A stretch of DNA of 64,000 bases, taken from the NCBI GenBank assembly GCA_948146395.1, contig OX411556.1, positions 30,765,056 to 30,829,055 of the forward strand, read 5' to 3'. The stretch comes from Fragum whitleyi (Eukaryota > Mollusca > Bivalvia > Cardiida > Cardiidae). Both the position numbers and the translations under genes were made by a program. Below the pieces are notes generated by a model. The model did no database searches, was not told the origin of the DNA, and worked only from the letters and a program-made list of their open reading frames with translations. Of the stretch, positions 36,488 through 47,558 are shown one piece after another. Position 1 is the stretch's first letter. Each line of letters opens with the position of its first letter.

Positions 36488-38109
36488 AAAATGCCCTGTG
36501 GTTTTAGGCGGTTTAGGGTTCATAAGTTTAGAGAGTACATATTTCTATCCTCGGAATGCGAGGCTATTTTTGGACTGGTCCAAAATTAAGACTAAGTTTT
36601 AGAAGCATGAACGCTAAATATAAAGGCACTGATTGAAAAGAAAGCTGGGGACGATTTTTTTAAAAGGAGGTGTTCCAAAAGTGCCCACGCACGGATTTTC
36701 ATGAAACTTTGCAAATACATACTACACATTAAATGTACCACAGAACAAACTTTCATTTGTCAATATCTCAAAAAGAGGTCAAATTACAGCCCCTTGTCTT
36801 AATCCATGTTGAGGTAAGTGGGTGGGGTAATTTAATATGCTATAATTTCTTTATACTTATCAATTTTTGAATTGTTTTTTATGTACTGTAAAGTTTATAG
36901 TAATTATAAAGATAATGTATATATAAATGGCAAGTTTTACGTTGTTTGACGAATTTTTATACTCTTGAATATAAAAATTGCTTATTTTTTTTATAAAAAT
37001 TAAGATGAATATGAATTTTGAGTGCATTGATTAGTACCTTCTGATGCTAGTCCAGTTTAGTTACTCTTCAAAAAATTAGCTCTACTTTCCTTCTTTCTTG
37101 TTTAAAAATTTAAAGAAGATTGAAAACCGGTAACATTATTTTTTATGCTTATAAATTCATATCTTTAGTTTCAAAATTCATCAAAAATCTTGTATTATGT
37201 CCTGAAATAGACATTATTTAAATGTCTATGCATTTATCTTTATACAAATTTGCAAATAATAAATAGCCAAGGCATCTGCTGCATACGATTTTTTTTGTAT
37301 CACTAAACTGGGTCAAGTTACAGCCCTTGCTTTACCCCAATGTTGAAAAAGTGGGTGGGGTAAGATGAAAAACATAATTAACTTGATTTCCTTTAATCCT
37401 TGCAAAAATTTCAATACTATCTTACAGTAAGTTTTACAGAATTTGTTTCTTATTTGTCTGAGTTGAAAAGAATAATAAAAAATATTGTGTGCTAGTGACT
37501 AGCTGTCTATCTGTCTGTCTGTCTCTTAGATATTTGCCTATCTGTCTGCACATCATAAAAATGATATTTGCCAATTACTTCAATCCTTTTCTAGATACAC
37601 TACTCATATGTGACATTTTAATGAATCAAATCATTTGAGATCTGAAATCTCTGAGATCAAGGTAATCCATGTTTAGGTAAGTGGGTGGGGTAGTTTAATA
37701 TGCTATGATTTCTTTATACTTATCAATTTATACATTGCATATGCATAGTTTTCATTCACTGTAAAGCCTATAAAAGTGATTAAGATAATGAATATATAAA
37801 ATGAAAAGTTCTATGTTGTTTGATAATTTTCTACACACTCAAAAATAAAAATTGCTTAAAAGTATGTATGTATACTCATTCAAGTTCAATATCCAATTTC
37901 ACCTAAAAGGTTAAACTTAGCAAAAATAAACCAACATGCGAGCCAATTCAAGATATACAATGATTACTTTTGGTTGGATATATGATCTCAGGTTAACACA
38001 TCCAGTAACTTGATGATAGTCTTACATGTGCAAGGTCATTGTCAGCAAACAAGGTTACACTAAAATAAAAAACAAAAACTTAGCATTTTGTTTATTCTAT
38101 GTTTGTTTT

Positions 38110-38661
38110 TAGCTCAACTGAACACGAAGTGCTCAAGGTAAGCTAATGTGATCGTAGAATGCTGTCGCCAGCGTGCGTCGTCCACAATTTCTTTAAATGT
38201 CTTCTCCCCCTAAACCAGTGGGCCAATCTTGATGAAACTTGGCAGGGATGTTCCTTGGCTCCAAGCTCTACCAAAGTTGTTCAAATAAATGAAATCCACC
38301 CTTAACCTTCCCTTTACCCTTAACAAAAAGGGTGAAAATATGAAAATCTTCAAAAATCTTCTTCTCTGACACAAGAAAGTGGAAAGCTTTCATACTTGGT
38401 ATGTAGCATCATCTAGTGGACCTCTACCAAGTTTGTTCCTATCAAGACCCTGGGGTCATATTTGGGCTTTGGTGCAACTTTTTGGAATAGAATCAAAGAG
38501 CAAAAAGGCATATCTGTCTTGCTCTTGTCTGAAAACAGTTCATGGTATTGATCTTATGTAAAAAGTGTCAAGTTGTTGACATCTGCCTATGTAATTCATG
38601 TGATGTCCCAGGGATCAAATAGACTCAGGTGAGCGATCTAGGACCATCATGGTCCTCGTGT
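38110..38661. repeat. 'AGCTCAACTGAAC...AGGACCATCATGGTCCT' interspersed repeat
   Basis: Opens AGCTCAACTGAACACGAAGTGCTCAAGG and closes GGTGAGCGATCTAGGACCATCATGGTCCTCGTG. The closing end is the inverse of the start of the 13508 repeat, and the segment CACTAGATGATGCTACATAC (here inverted at 38400-38420) is shared with it. The 17-base terminal hairpin before the end would suit a non-autonomous Helitron-like element, but I could not confirm the ends. Confidence 0.6.
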
Positions 38662-39317
38662 TTTTAAGGTGCAACACTCCTTTCAGGGTTTATGAAAGAT
38701 TTCCATAATATGTTTATGCGTAACCTTATGATATCATCGACCTGGCCAAGTATAAGTATCGTGGCCAGTTATGAAAAAAAGTATATAAACTAATTATTAT
38801 AACAATAAATTGTTGGTTTTTTTTATCTGAATGGCAACGGAAATGGGGCCGGTAATATTCTCTAGGAGACACATTTGAGATTTTGCTATTGTTTTGCACC
38901 ATTCTTTGTCAGTCTGTTCATCTAATGAGGAGAAGTACAGTTCACAAGAACCGTAACTCTACTCATCATATTTTTTGAGATATTTCCCTTTGTTAATTGA
39001 CAAGAAATAGGTCATTGGCCTGCTCTTATGGGGGCATATATGTTTTTAAAACATCTTTTGTTTCTTTTAGGTTTAATGTCCTAATTCTGTCCCAAATGTC
39101 TAAAAGAATTACCATAAACTACTTGGTTGAATTTGATTAAATAAACACAATTCTAGATCAGAAAGAAACAGAAAATTTGTCGCAACTCGAGTTCAAAGCT
39201 TAATGTCTTACTTTCACTAATTGGCTATACAATATCTCTTAAACTTTTTAGTTTAATTATAAATGTAATATTTATACAATTTAATGTAATAGGGAACTGT
39301 ATCGTTTCTTGATTTCT

Positions 39318-39840
39318 AGCTCACCAGAGCACAACATTCCCGACGGGAGCTTTTAGGACTTTAGTCCGTCGCAGGTCGTGCATCATGTGGCTTCCGTCTT
39401 CCAAATTTCTTAAAACTTCTTCTCCTCCTCAACCCTCAAGGCAATTTCGATGACACTTTGCTAGAACTTTCCTTGGGTAACCTTCTCAAAGATTGTTAGC
39501 AAAACTCTGATTGGCCCATAAATATGACCATGGCTTTTTTTGACTATTAAATCCTTGAACAATAATTCCTCCTGAACCATCATGCCAATTTCAATGCAAC
39601 TTTTCCAGAATATTCCTTTGGAAACTCATTGCAAACATTGTTCTTGAAACTGGCATGAAAATCTGTTTGACTTGGCGGATGAAAAAAACATCATCTTTTT
39701 AACCAAGATACCAATTTCAATAATTTCTAAGCTGACCCTTTTCAATTAATTACATCTCAACAACTAGGCTAATTTCTACGAATCTTTGCCAGAATTTCAC
39801 TTCAGTGACCAGTAAAACTCAGGTGAGTGATTTAGTTTCA
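39318..39840 (+). repeat. 'AGCTCACCAGAGCACAAC...GGTGAGTGATTTAG' interspersed repeat
   Basis: Starts AGCTCACCAGAGCACAAC and ends AACTCAGGTGAGTGATTTAG, with four ~110-base internal units of the CTTCTCCTCCT...AATTTCAATGxAACTTT...TTCCTTTGG type. Same family as 26250-26790 and 38110-38661. Non-coding. Confidence 0.6.
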
Positions 39841-41954
39841 TTCTTTCTCCCTTGTTTACGAAAAACATTTACCTTAAGACCTAGGAGAATCATTTATTTA
39901 CGAAGGAAAAAGATTCTTTCAAATTGTATTATCATTATAGTAGTATTTCTTATTTGAATTAAGACTAGGGGTCAGCACAGACAATAACCCTCGGGCCGGA
40001 GGCAAGAATATTTTAGGAAGGACTAGTACATTTATCAGCAATGTCGGAATGTTGCAGGTCCTTCAGAAATGTAGTGATTGTTTATCTTCATTTGTAAACT
40101 CAACAAATTCAAATATATAAATTGCCTATCCAAAAACTCGACATTTTCATTACCCAAAGGAAAACACTGTATGAAAAGAAGAAAATGCTTGTAACAAGAG
40201 ATTCCTTCTTTTCCCACACTGTTTTTCCTTTCAAAGTTTTTCATTTCATAACCTACAGTTCGATTAAATTTTGATTTATTGCTAAAAGTGTCTCGCGTTT
40301 TCTTGGGAGGAATCTTATTACTAAAACGGACCTGTAAAACATAGAACAAGTAAATTCTACAGGATTGTGACAGAAAATACGTAGTGTCAAATCTTAAACA
40401 CCATCCTCATATGTGGCATTGACCTTCAAACATGGCCTTGAGTAAGGAACCAACTGAAATGAGTTTGTTTGAAAGAAAATCTGACATTGACCTTCACAAA
40501 TGACTTTGAGTTAGGAACAAACTGAAATATATTTGTTTAAAAGAAACTATAATTGAAAACCAAAATCATCATTCATTACTTTTGCAAAGTATGTTCCCAA
40601 AGCTCAATGAAGTTTTTTTTTTATTTATAACAATGACCTTGATAATATACTTTGACCTTGACAGTTGATTTTGACTAATGTTTGAAAATAGGCTTTGTCA
40701 CAAAGGATCCATGTGTGAAATATGAACATCCTGTCTACAGCTGTTGAAAAGTTATTCACACTTTAAGATTCTCAGATGGGTGCAATCTATATCTTACCCC
40801 ACCCACTATCTTCTACACTAAGAGATTTTCGACTAACTTACCGGTTTTCGATTTCAGTGAAACTTTCTGTAAACATTAAGAACATATGTATCTTAATTTT
40901 AAAAGAGTTTGATAACTGGACTAGAGCTACAACTAAAAAATTTTAACCCTTTAACTCAGAACATCATTTCATTTTTTTCAAATTTTCATGAATTTTTCAA
41001 GAACTTTTTGGGCTATCTGTTAGGAGGAAACAGACATAAGATCCCAACCTATATAAAAACATATAGGTACCAATTGTCTTTTAAATCAGTAACAAACTCT
41101 TTTTACAGATTCCAAAATTTCCTTGCAAGGTGATTTTTTTCCTGGCACCCCATTGCATTGGATAAGATGTGCTTTTGGGTACTTTATGGTCGACCCTCTC
41201 TACTCATTTTGGAAAAAAAAGTCATTTCCTTAATCAGTATACCCAGTACTATAATTACCCACAATATCACAAAAATCTAAGCGTGGGCACATTTTACTAT
41301 ATATTTGGAACACCCCCTTACTTCCCTTTATAATATACTTATAAAAAAACTCTCAACTTTTTTTCATTTTTTAAAAAAGCATAAATGAAAATAAAATAAA
41401 AAAACAAACAAACAAGAAACTAGATGTTTGATTCGACAATAAAAAAATTGAAAATTAACGGATCAAAGTGAAATACGAGCTGTGTATTTTTTGAATGAAT
41501 AATACTATAAGTTGGTAGGAATAATTAATTTATAAATGATCAAGCTGTTCTTCGTAGTAATGGACATAAACCAAAACTCATTTACGTGGGCAGTTGCTGG
41601 CCGAAACGGGTCTGTAATACGACAATTCGACGACAAACCCTTTATGTATGTGGTACCTTCTGATGTCTTGTTAAGGCCGCTCACCAAAATTTTGAAATTA
41701 CTTTTGTTCTATTAGCAAAAGACAATAATTTTTTCTATAAATTTGAATTATAGCATAAACTCAACATATCCTGCTATCACAAACTCTTTTCACAAACTCG
41801 TGCTTACTATGGTTAGTTTGTTGGAAGGGTTTACTCGTGCGCCCCGAGCGACTTTAAGAAATGATTTTGTTTTTCGAATTCTGAACAAGTGGCTTCGTTA
41901 GTCAAAATACAACTCGAAATTCATCAAAGAAGGATTAAAATATTCATAACCATA

Positions 41955-42952
41955 ATGCCAAGGCTAAATAATGAAGGACGCGCGCGCATTTCGGGCATGC
42001 TGGAAAAGGGCAGTTCGGAATATTATGTCGCTAGACGTTTTAACGTATCAAGATCAACGTTAGTGCGTTTGGTTAGACGTGTGAACGCCACAGGAAGTCT
42101 CCAGTACAGGCATAGATCTGGTAAGCCTCGCCGCAACATCTGTACGCCAAGACAACTTTATACGTCAACGACTCCTTCGTGACCGTTTTTTAACGGCTAC
42201 ATCGACATCTGCAGCCGTTGTTGGTAAACGGTAGAAATTTAAGGGTGTAAACACAGTAGGACGACGGTTACGTGAACGTGGTGTTATGAGAGGAGGCCTT
42301 ATCGTGGCATGATACTTTCACCACGTCATCGTCAACAACGTCGCGAATGTGCTTAAAATAACAACGGACGGCGATGGCGGACAGTTGTGTTCAGTGACGA
42401 GTCAAGGTTCAATCTTTCACATGCCGACGAAGGCGTTCAGATATACCGACGTCGAAATGAACGTTATGTGCTTAATTATGTTTTAGAGCATAACAGCTTC
42501 GGTGGTGGTGGGGTTATGGTGTGGGCCGCCATTAACCATGCATTCAAAACGGACCTGGTTGTCGTTCAAGGCAATTTGAATGCCAGGGGATATATAAACC
42601 AAGTTTTACAGCCTGCTTTCCTATTTCGCCGACAACCTCGACTCACTTTTATGCATGATAATGCACGCCTACACACGGCGCGTATCACCACAAACTTCCA
42701 CCAAGCCAATAATATTGATGTTCTGCCATGGCCAGCCAACTCATCTGACTTCAATCCAATCGAGCACATGTGGGATATCCTAGGACGTCGTTTCCGTCAA
42801 CGTCAGCCACAGCCTCAAACGGTGCAACAGCTGACTGACTTCATTAGGAGTGGGCTCGCATCCCGAGGTACCTTCAGCGTAACCTGTGTGGCTCAATGAG
42901 ACGCAGACTGCAAGCAGTGATTACTAATTATGGTGGACATACGCGTTACTGA
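41955..42952 (+). pseudogene. Tc1/mariner (DD34E) transposase, frameshifted
   Basis: N-terminal helix-turn-helix region MPRLNNEGRARISGMLEKG...RRFNVSRSTLVRLVRR (42 to 98% usual order), then a broken middle with in-frame stops and a frameshift near 42180-42370, then the catalytic part: FSDESRF (first Asp), FMHDNARLHTA (second Asp), SSDFNPIEHMWD (Glu). The second Asp and the Glu are separated by 34 residues, the Tc1 signature. A second frameshift near 42865 moves the C-terminus SMRRRLQAV...GGHTRY into another frame; its stop is 42950-42952. Full length would be about 330 residues. All catalytic residues are kept, so decay is fairly recent. TIRs not found. Confidence 0.93.
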
Positions 42953-43531
42953 CACCTTTAAGGCAGTGGTCATTTCTAATCTTGAATAAAATGTGATGAA
43001 TGTATTTGTTTTAGCCTAAAAGCTTACTCCACCTTTGCACAACATCCGATCAGTATCTTCGGTCAAAAAAAGAAAAAAAAAATAGTACATGTATTTATAT
43101 TTAATGTCCCGCATTGAACCACAGCTGAATGCGTTTGAGGCGTTATTTATGACAGCCAGTATATGATAGGTCTTTAATGTGTAAAAACAAATAAAAAGAA
43201 AAAAAATATCATTAGAGAAATTGACATTGAGGTGACATTTGCATATTATCTTACTTTCAAAAAACAACGCCCCTGAGAAACAGAATCATCATTTTTTAAC
43301 ATCAATTTATGCACGTGTACCAACGATATAAGCGGATATAGATATTTCAACGCTCACGAGTTTCACATTTTTGCATCCGGCTGAACACATGGATAGTGAT
43401 TCACGTTCACTCGGCTTAACATATTTGAAATCTTCAACAAAACTGCGGTAACTCGCCCTTCTTGATGTAGGTTCGCCTAATATGCAAAGGAACGCTGAAC
43501 GATTTTGGCGGACACCTCTGATACTTCAATG

Positions 43532-43692
43532 TAAGGTAGTGGAACCGTAATAGTTCCGCAACATTTCGGAAGTCGTCACTTTAACAGTTTTAACCGAGGT
43601 TTCCTAATGATGTTCATGAGGAAACCTCGGTTAACATTGTCTTCACTATATATTCTGAAATATTGCGGAATTATTACGGGTCCACTACCTTA
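43532..43692. mobile_element. TIR element family B, best copy
   Basis: TAAGGTAGTGGAACCGTAATAG and inverted CTATTACGGGTCCACTACCTTA analogue (ATTATTACGGGTCCACTACCTTA); centre GAGGTTTCCTAATGATG-TTCATGAGGAAACCTCGG. Best TIR match of the eight copies. Confidence 0.85.
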
Positions 43693-43974
43693 ATAAGTAT
43701 AATAAAACGAGTGTTACATTAGCAATTATTCGTCCTGTGCCAAGTTCCACGAAACCCCAGTTTGCCTTTCTAAGATTTCGTGAGTGAAATTCACGGATGG
43801 CTCTATTTATCTCAAATAGTTATATACGAATACCAAGAGCGTAACTACCATTACGCACATTACGCAAGTGCATAAAACTAACTAAATCCTTTTCAATGAT
43901 CAATAGATAATTCATCATTGATGAAATAATAAAAATATCACTGGGGACCCTATCCCTGAGGACCCCCTTTACCC

Positions 43975-44243
43975 TGTCAGCCGCTCAAAGTGCAGTTGGT
44001 AGCGCGTCAGACTGTCATTCTAGAGGTCTCGTGTTCGATCCCCGACGGTGGCACTCATTCTTTCCGGATATTTGGCTCTCACCAATTGGTCGGTAGTCGT
44101 AGGCCTTTTTGAGAAAGCAGCTGGAGGCTAGGAAAGGATGTTATGGCTGTACTGGTGTAAGAAATACCAGGAATCCATTGTTAGGTGCTCCAGCCGCCAC
44201 TGTGAAATTGTTGAAAGTGGCGTTAAACTCCATTCAAACAAAC
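43975..44243 (+). mobile_element. tRNA-headed SINE, copy 5 (best head)
   Basis: Head with box A (GTGCAGTTGGTAGCGCG) and box B (GTGTTCGATCCCC), then ACTCATTCTTTCCGGATA, AGCTGGAGGCTAGGAAAGGATG, GAAATACCAGGAATCCATTG, GTTGAAAGTGGCGTTAAACTCC and an ATTCAAACAAA tail. Defines the family's full length at about 270 bases. Confidence 0.88.
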
Positions 44244-44304
44244 CCTTTCTCTGTTCCTAATTTCTAGCCAAATGGAGCGGATGGGAGTCAGTTTGACTGT
44301 ACCA

Positions 44305-45416
44305 TTAAGCCTAGTTAACATTTGGCTTACGGAGCCCGTACGGTGCCCGTATCTCGCCGTAGCCATAAAATCATACGGTGTCCGTGCGATCATCGGTCTT
44401 ACGGGCAACACAGACACCTGCGATCTCGTTTAAAAAAGTGTTAAGCCTCGTTTACATTTGGCCTACGGAGACCGTACGGCGCCCGTAACTCGCCGTAAGC
44501 ATAAAATCGTGCGTTGCCCGTGCGGTGACATACGGTGCCCGTGCGATCATCGCACGGTCTTACGGGCATCGCAGACACCTGCGATCTCGTTTAAAAAAAT
44601 GTTATACAAATCGTTAAAAATCGCAAGCCCGTAGCCTAGTGCGGACACCGCACGGTCGCTGCACGGACATCGCACGAAAGCCTTACGATGATCGCGCGGA
44701 AATCGCACGATATCTTAACTTTCAAACATCCAAAATAAAACCCGTAGAATCGTGCGATGACCACACGGCATCCTCTCGATATCCGTACGGAACCCGTAGG
44801 ATCTCCGCACGGGAATATCAGGATAACCTGTGATATCGCACAGGACCCGAACGGTCTCCGTAAGGTATGTTCCCCCTAAATATTTTTAAAAATCGCACGA
44901 TCACCGTGCGGCATTTTGAACACAAACGTTGCAGACCGTAGCTGTCTGCGATGTCAAAAAATTCGTAAGAAAAATCGCAGGCTGCGAAATCGTACGGCGA
45001 CTGTGGCAAATGTACACTAGGCTTTATAAACATCTCTTTAATCGAAAGCCCGTAGCCTTGTGCGGACACCGTACGAAAGGCTTGCGATAATCGCGCGGAT
45101 ATCGCACGATATCTTACCTATCAAACATCCAAAATAAATCCTGTAGAATCGTGCGGTGACCGTGCGGTGATAGCACGGCATCATCTCGATATCCGTGCGA
45201 TGTTCCTACGATACCTTGCTATATCGTACGGGACCCGTACGGTCTCTTCAAGGTATGTTACCCCTCAAATATTTTTTAAAATCGCATGAGTATCGTGCGG
45301 CATTGTGAACTCATACGCCGCAGATCGTAGCTCTCTGCGATGTCCAAGAAGTCGTAAGAAAAATCACAGGCTGCGATATCGTACGGCGACCGTGGCAAAA
45401 GTAAACTAGGCTTTAC
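44305..45416. mobile_element. CpG-rich TIR element of repeated CGTACGG/CGCACGG motifs, with internal duplication
   Basis: Outer ends TTAAGCCTAGTTAACATTTGGC and inverted GCAAAAGTAAACTAGGCTTTA; a second pair lies inside (TTAAGCCTCGTTTACATTTGGC at 44451, GCAAATGTACACTAGGCTTTA ending near 45027). Two ~390-base copies run side by side (about 44627-45011 and 45047-45400), each with GCCCGTAGCC, ATCGCGCGG, ATCGCACGATATCTTA, CAAACATCCAAAATAAA, CGGTCTCxxxAAGGTATGTT and GAAAAATC.CAGGCTGCGA. CpG is dense, in sharp contrast to the AT-rich surroundings. No transposase. Confidence 0.75.
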
Positions 45417-46009
45417 ACCAAGGTTTTTTTCGGTACAGTCGTTAATTTTGTGCGTATGGATCTTAAAATCCTGGTTACGCCTATGAATACGGAATTTATA
45501 CTCAGTCGATGCAGACCTTATGGCTGATTTTACTGTAAATTGCAAATCGGTCTCGATGTCTTGAGGTAATGAGTTCGATTCCATGGGGCGAATGAAGATA
45601 TTTTTCAAACCATATAATCTACTAACAGCAGAATCGAGTAACATGTTCCCAAATTGATATACATTTAATAGCGTTAAACCAAAAGCCTCCATTGAAGGTT
45701 GCATCGGAAAAATTGGTTTTGAAAATTTGACCTGAATATGTTCGGCTTTCTTCTAAAACCATGTAACTATAGCTTTGCACAAGCTGTAGTTACGGAGTTT
45801 GAGAAGAAAATAGACGTTAAACTTAGCTAATTTTGTTCACCCTGATGAAATATGAATGCTTAATACATGCGCTTGCTTAATACAGGTCTTTTTTAGTGCA
45901 AATGGTTCATTTGGGATCTCGGTGGCTGCTTGCTTAAGACAGGTTGCTTGCTGAATACATGTGGCCACTAAGACAGGTTTGACTGTGTGACACTGAAATT
46001 GCATTTTCT

Positions 46010-46175
46010 AGCTATATTCATTTTGAATGAAATTTTTAGAGCTTATATTTTGAGCGATTTTTGAGCGTTTTTTGAATAGTTTGAGTGAGTGTTTGGAATG
46101 AATGAATGGAACGCTGAGTGAGTGATTTAGAATGGTTTTGATTTAGATAAATGTCAATTTCACGATGTAACTCAT
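46010..46175 (+). repeat. Repeat 'GAGTGTTTGGAATG-ATGAATGGAACGCTGAGTGAG', copy left of the LRR gene
   Basis: Ends with AATGTCAATTTCACGATGTAAC. A close copy lies at 48940-49050 on the same strand, after the LRR gene, and a diverged one at 32830-32915. Confidence 0.6.
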
Positions 46176-46494
46176 TGAAAATCCGGCATATCGGGTCTAC
46201 CAGAACTCATTCAACGTTCAATTTTTAAAATTCTAAACAAATCTAGGTACATGTAGAATGATTACTATATATAGATTAAAAAAGATTAAAACTGAAGATC
46301 GAAAACTTTTTGCCCTGGCCAGTCTAGGCAGGCCGCGGTGACTGTACGGCTAATGTCGATTCTTTTCGTATTTCCAAGATGACCCCTTTTCGTATGCCCG
46401 TTACATATTTAGAAATCGTTGAAAACCCCGCAGCTCCTTCTCATCATCGTTTTGTCTTATCTTTATATGTAATTACACAATGCATAATGATAAC

Positions 46495-46582
46495 ATCAAT
46501 CAACCTGACGGAGTGCCTCAGGGCGAACTACTGTCGCCAACCCTTTTCCTTTAATATATCAGACATTATTTTTAGAACGTGA
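46495..46582 (+). pseudogene. Short reverse-transcriptase relic with GVPQG motif
   Basis: INQPDGVPQGELLSPTLF in one frame continues as FNISDIIFRT in another. GVPQGSxLSPTLF and (Y)ISDI are the hallmarks of LINE reverse transcriptases (motif 4 region). Fewer than 30 codons remain. Confidence 0.6.
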
Positions 46583-47192
46583 ATTTAAAGGGTTTTAGAA
46601 GTTGGACTGTGAAAGGATCGAATTTGATGTAAAAGAAACAAACTCCCCATGGGTGTTCAATATCGTATATAATAAAGAAAATACTCTCTTAAACAAAACT
46701 TAAAATGGTGTCGCCATGATCTTTGGTTTTAGGCAAACTGCTTATGTATCGAATGAGACAAGGATGATTTGTTTAGGCAAGCGTGAATTGACCGATATGC
46801 ATACATAATATGAAATTTAATATTATAAGTTAAATAGCAAACGGAGACAATGTGATCGGATAAAGAATCATTCGCACGCAAGAATTAAAAAGTGAGTATT
46901 AATGCGTTCTATTCTGTCGGTCTTGCTGTCTGTCTATGTCTTTCTATTTTAACAGAAAACCACCCCGATTTATGTTTTCCACAATATTTGACCAAAAGCA
47001 ATATATCCAACCAGAAGTTTCTACAGGAAACTTGATTCTGAAAAAAATATCAAGAACAAAGTTGAGAAACAATCATTCTCGTTAAGGTATAAACAAGGGT
47101 TTATCGTACAAAGCTGTAAGGCGGATTCACCATAGTTTTTCTCCCACATTTTTTTTACTAAATACAAGCAGAATCTTCATTAGAATTTAATG

Positions 47193-47227
<35 letters not shown>

Positions 47228-47294
47228 GAGTATTTTTATCTTAAAATCATTAATTTTAACTTTTATCAAAATATTTGTTTGATCACCTAAATCC

Positions 47295-47383
47295 CATCTT
47301 CGCAAGCCAAGGGTTCAAACTCCACTATGTTCCTTACGAAGGAAGGAACACAGTAAAGCTAGAATCCTTGACTTGCGAAGATG
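47295..47383. repeat. Palindrome upstream of the LRR gene
   Basis: CATCTTCGCAAGCCAAGG...TTCCTTACGAAGGAA...CCTTGACTTGCGAAGATG. MITE-like fold-back of about 90 bases, 260 bases before the start codon of the LRR gene and inside its inferred 5' intron. Confidence 0.65.
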
Positions 47384-47520
47384 CATAAATCAAACCCCAA
47401 TAGTTAACTTATTCAAGACAGAAGTTTTGCCATGGGCGTTATATTGTTCCTGAAAACGTACATGGCAAAGATTATCTTTTTTTTTAAACTGTAAAATGGA
47501 CGATAGGTCATGTGAAATTT

Positions 47521-47543
47521 CCATTTTTCTGTTTCAATTTCAG
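47521..47543 (+). promoter_or_regulatory. Inferred 3' splice site of a 5'-UTR intron (LRR gene)
   Basis: A pyrimidine-rich run (TTTTTCTGTTTCAATTTCAG) ends in AG at 47543, 15 bases before the ATG at 47559. It argues that the first 21 codons of the longer open frame starting at 47496 are intronic. Confidence 0.6.
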
Positions 47544-47558
47544 ACAACTGTTTCAAAG

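Larger units (their letters stand above)
36661..41320. mobile_element. 4.66-kb element bounded by TIRs, no transposase seen
   Basis: Left end TAAAAGGAGGTGTTCC then GTGCCCACGCAC; right end, inverted, TAAGGGGGTGTTCC then TGTGCCCACGCTTAG. Subterminal AGTGGGTGGGGTAAG (36820, 37353, 37680) on the left is mirrored by CTTACCCCACCCACT at 40793 on the right. A segment of about 190 bases at 36805-36990 (GGTAAGTGGGTGGGGTA...ATTGCTTA) is repeated at 37670-37860. The middle (38110-39830) is occupied by other repeats. No frame with transposase motifs, so non-autonomous or gutted. Confidence 0.65.

Noticed and set aside
40035..40349. 104-codon minus-strand frame with a TTTTACAG acceptor-like start
   Set aside because: No partner exon or protein similarity recognised, and it sits inside the 4.66-kb TIR element.
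36661..41320. CRISPR-like or phage-like system
   Set aside because: Direct repeats here are long and few, with no regular spacers or cas-like frames; the context is eukaryotic.
41536..41715. 59-codon plus-strand frame (MIKLFFVVMDINQNSFTWAV...)
   Set aside because: The composition looks coding-like, but there is no recognisable family, splice site or promoter, and it lies between a TIR end and a Tc1 relic; likely chance or transposon debris.
45276..45704. 142-codon minus-strand frame
   Set aside because: Its C-terminal third is the CpG-rich TIR element, and it also overlaps a family D fragment (GGTTACGCCTA); the rest has no motif.
47496..47558. 21-codon N-terminal extension of the LRR protein frame
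   Set aside because: It runs through a pyrimidine tract ending in AG and would bury the signal peptide; the Met at 47559 is a better start.
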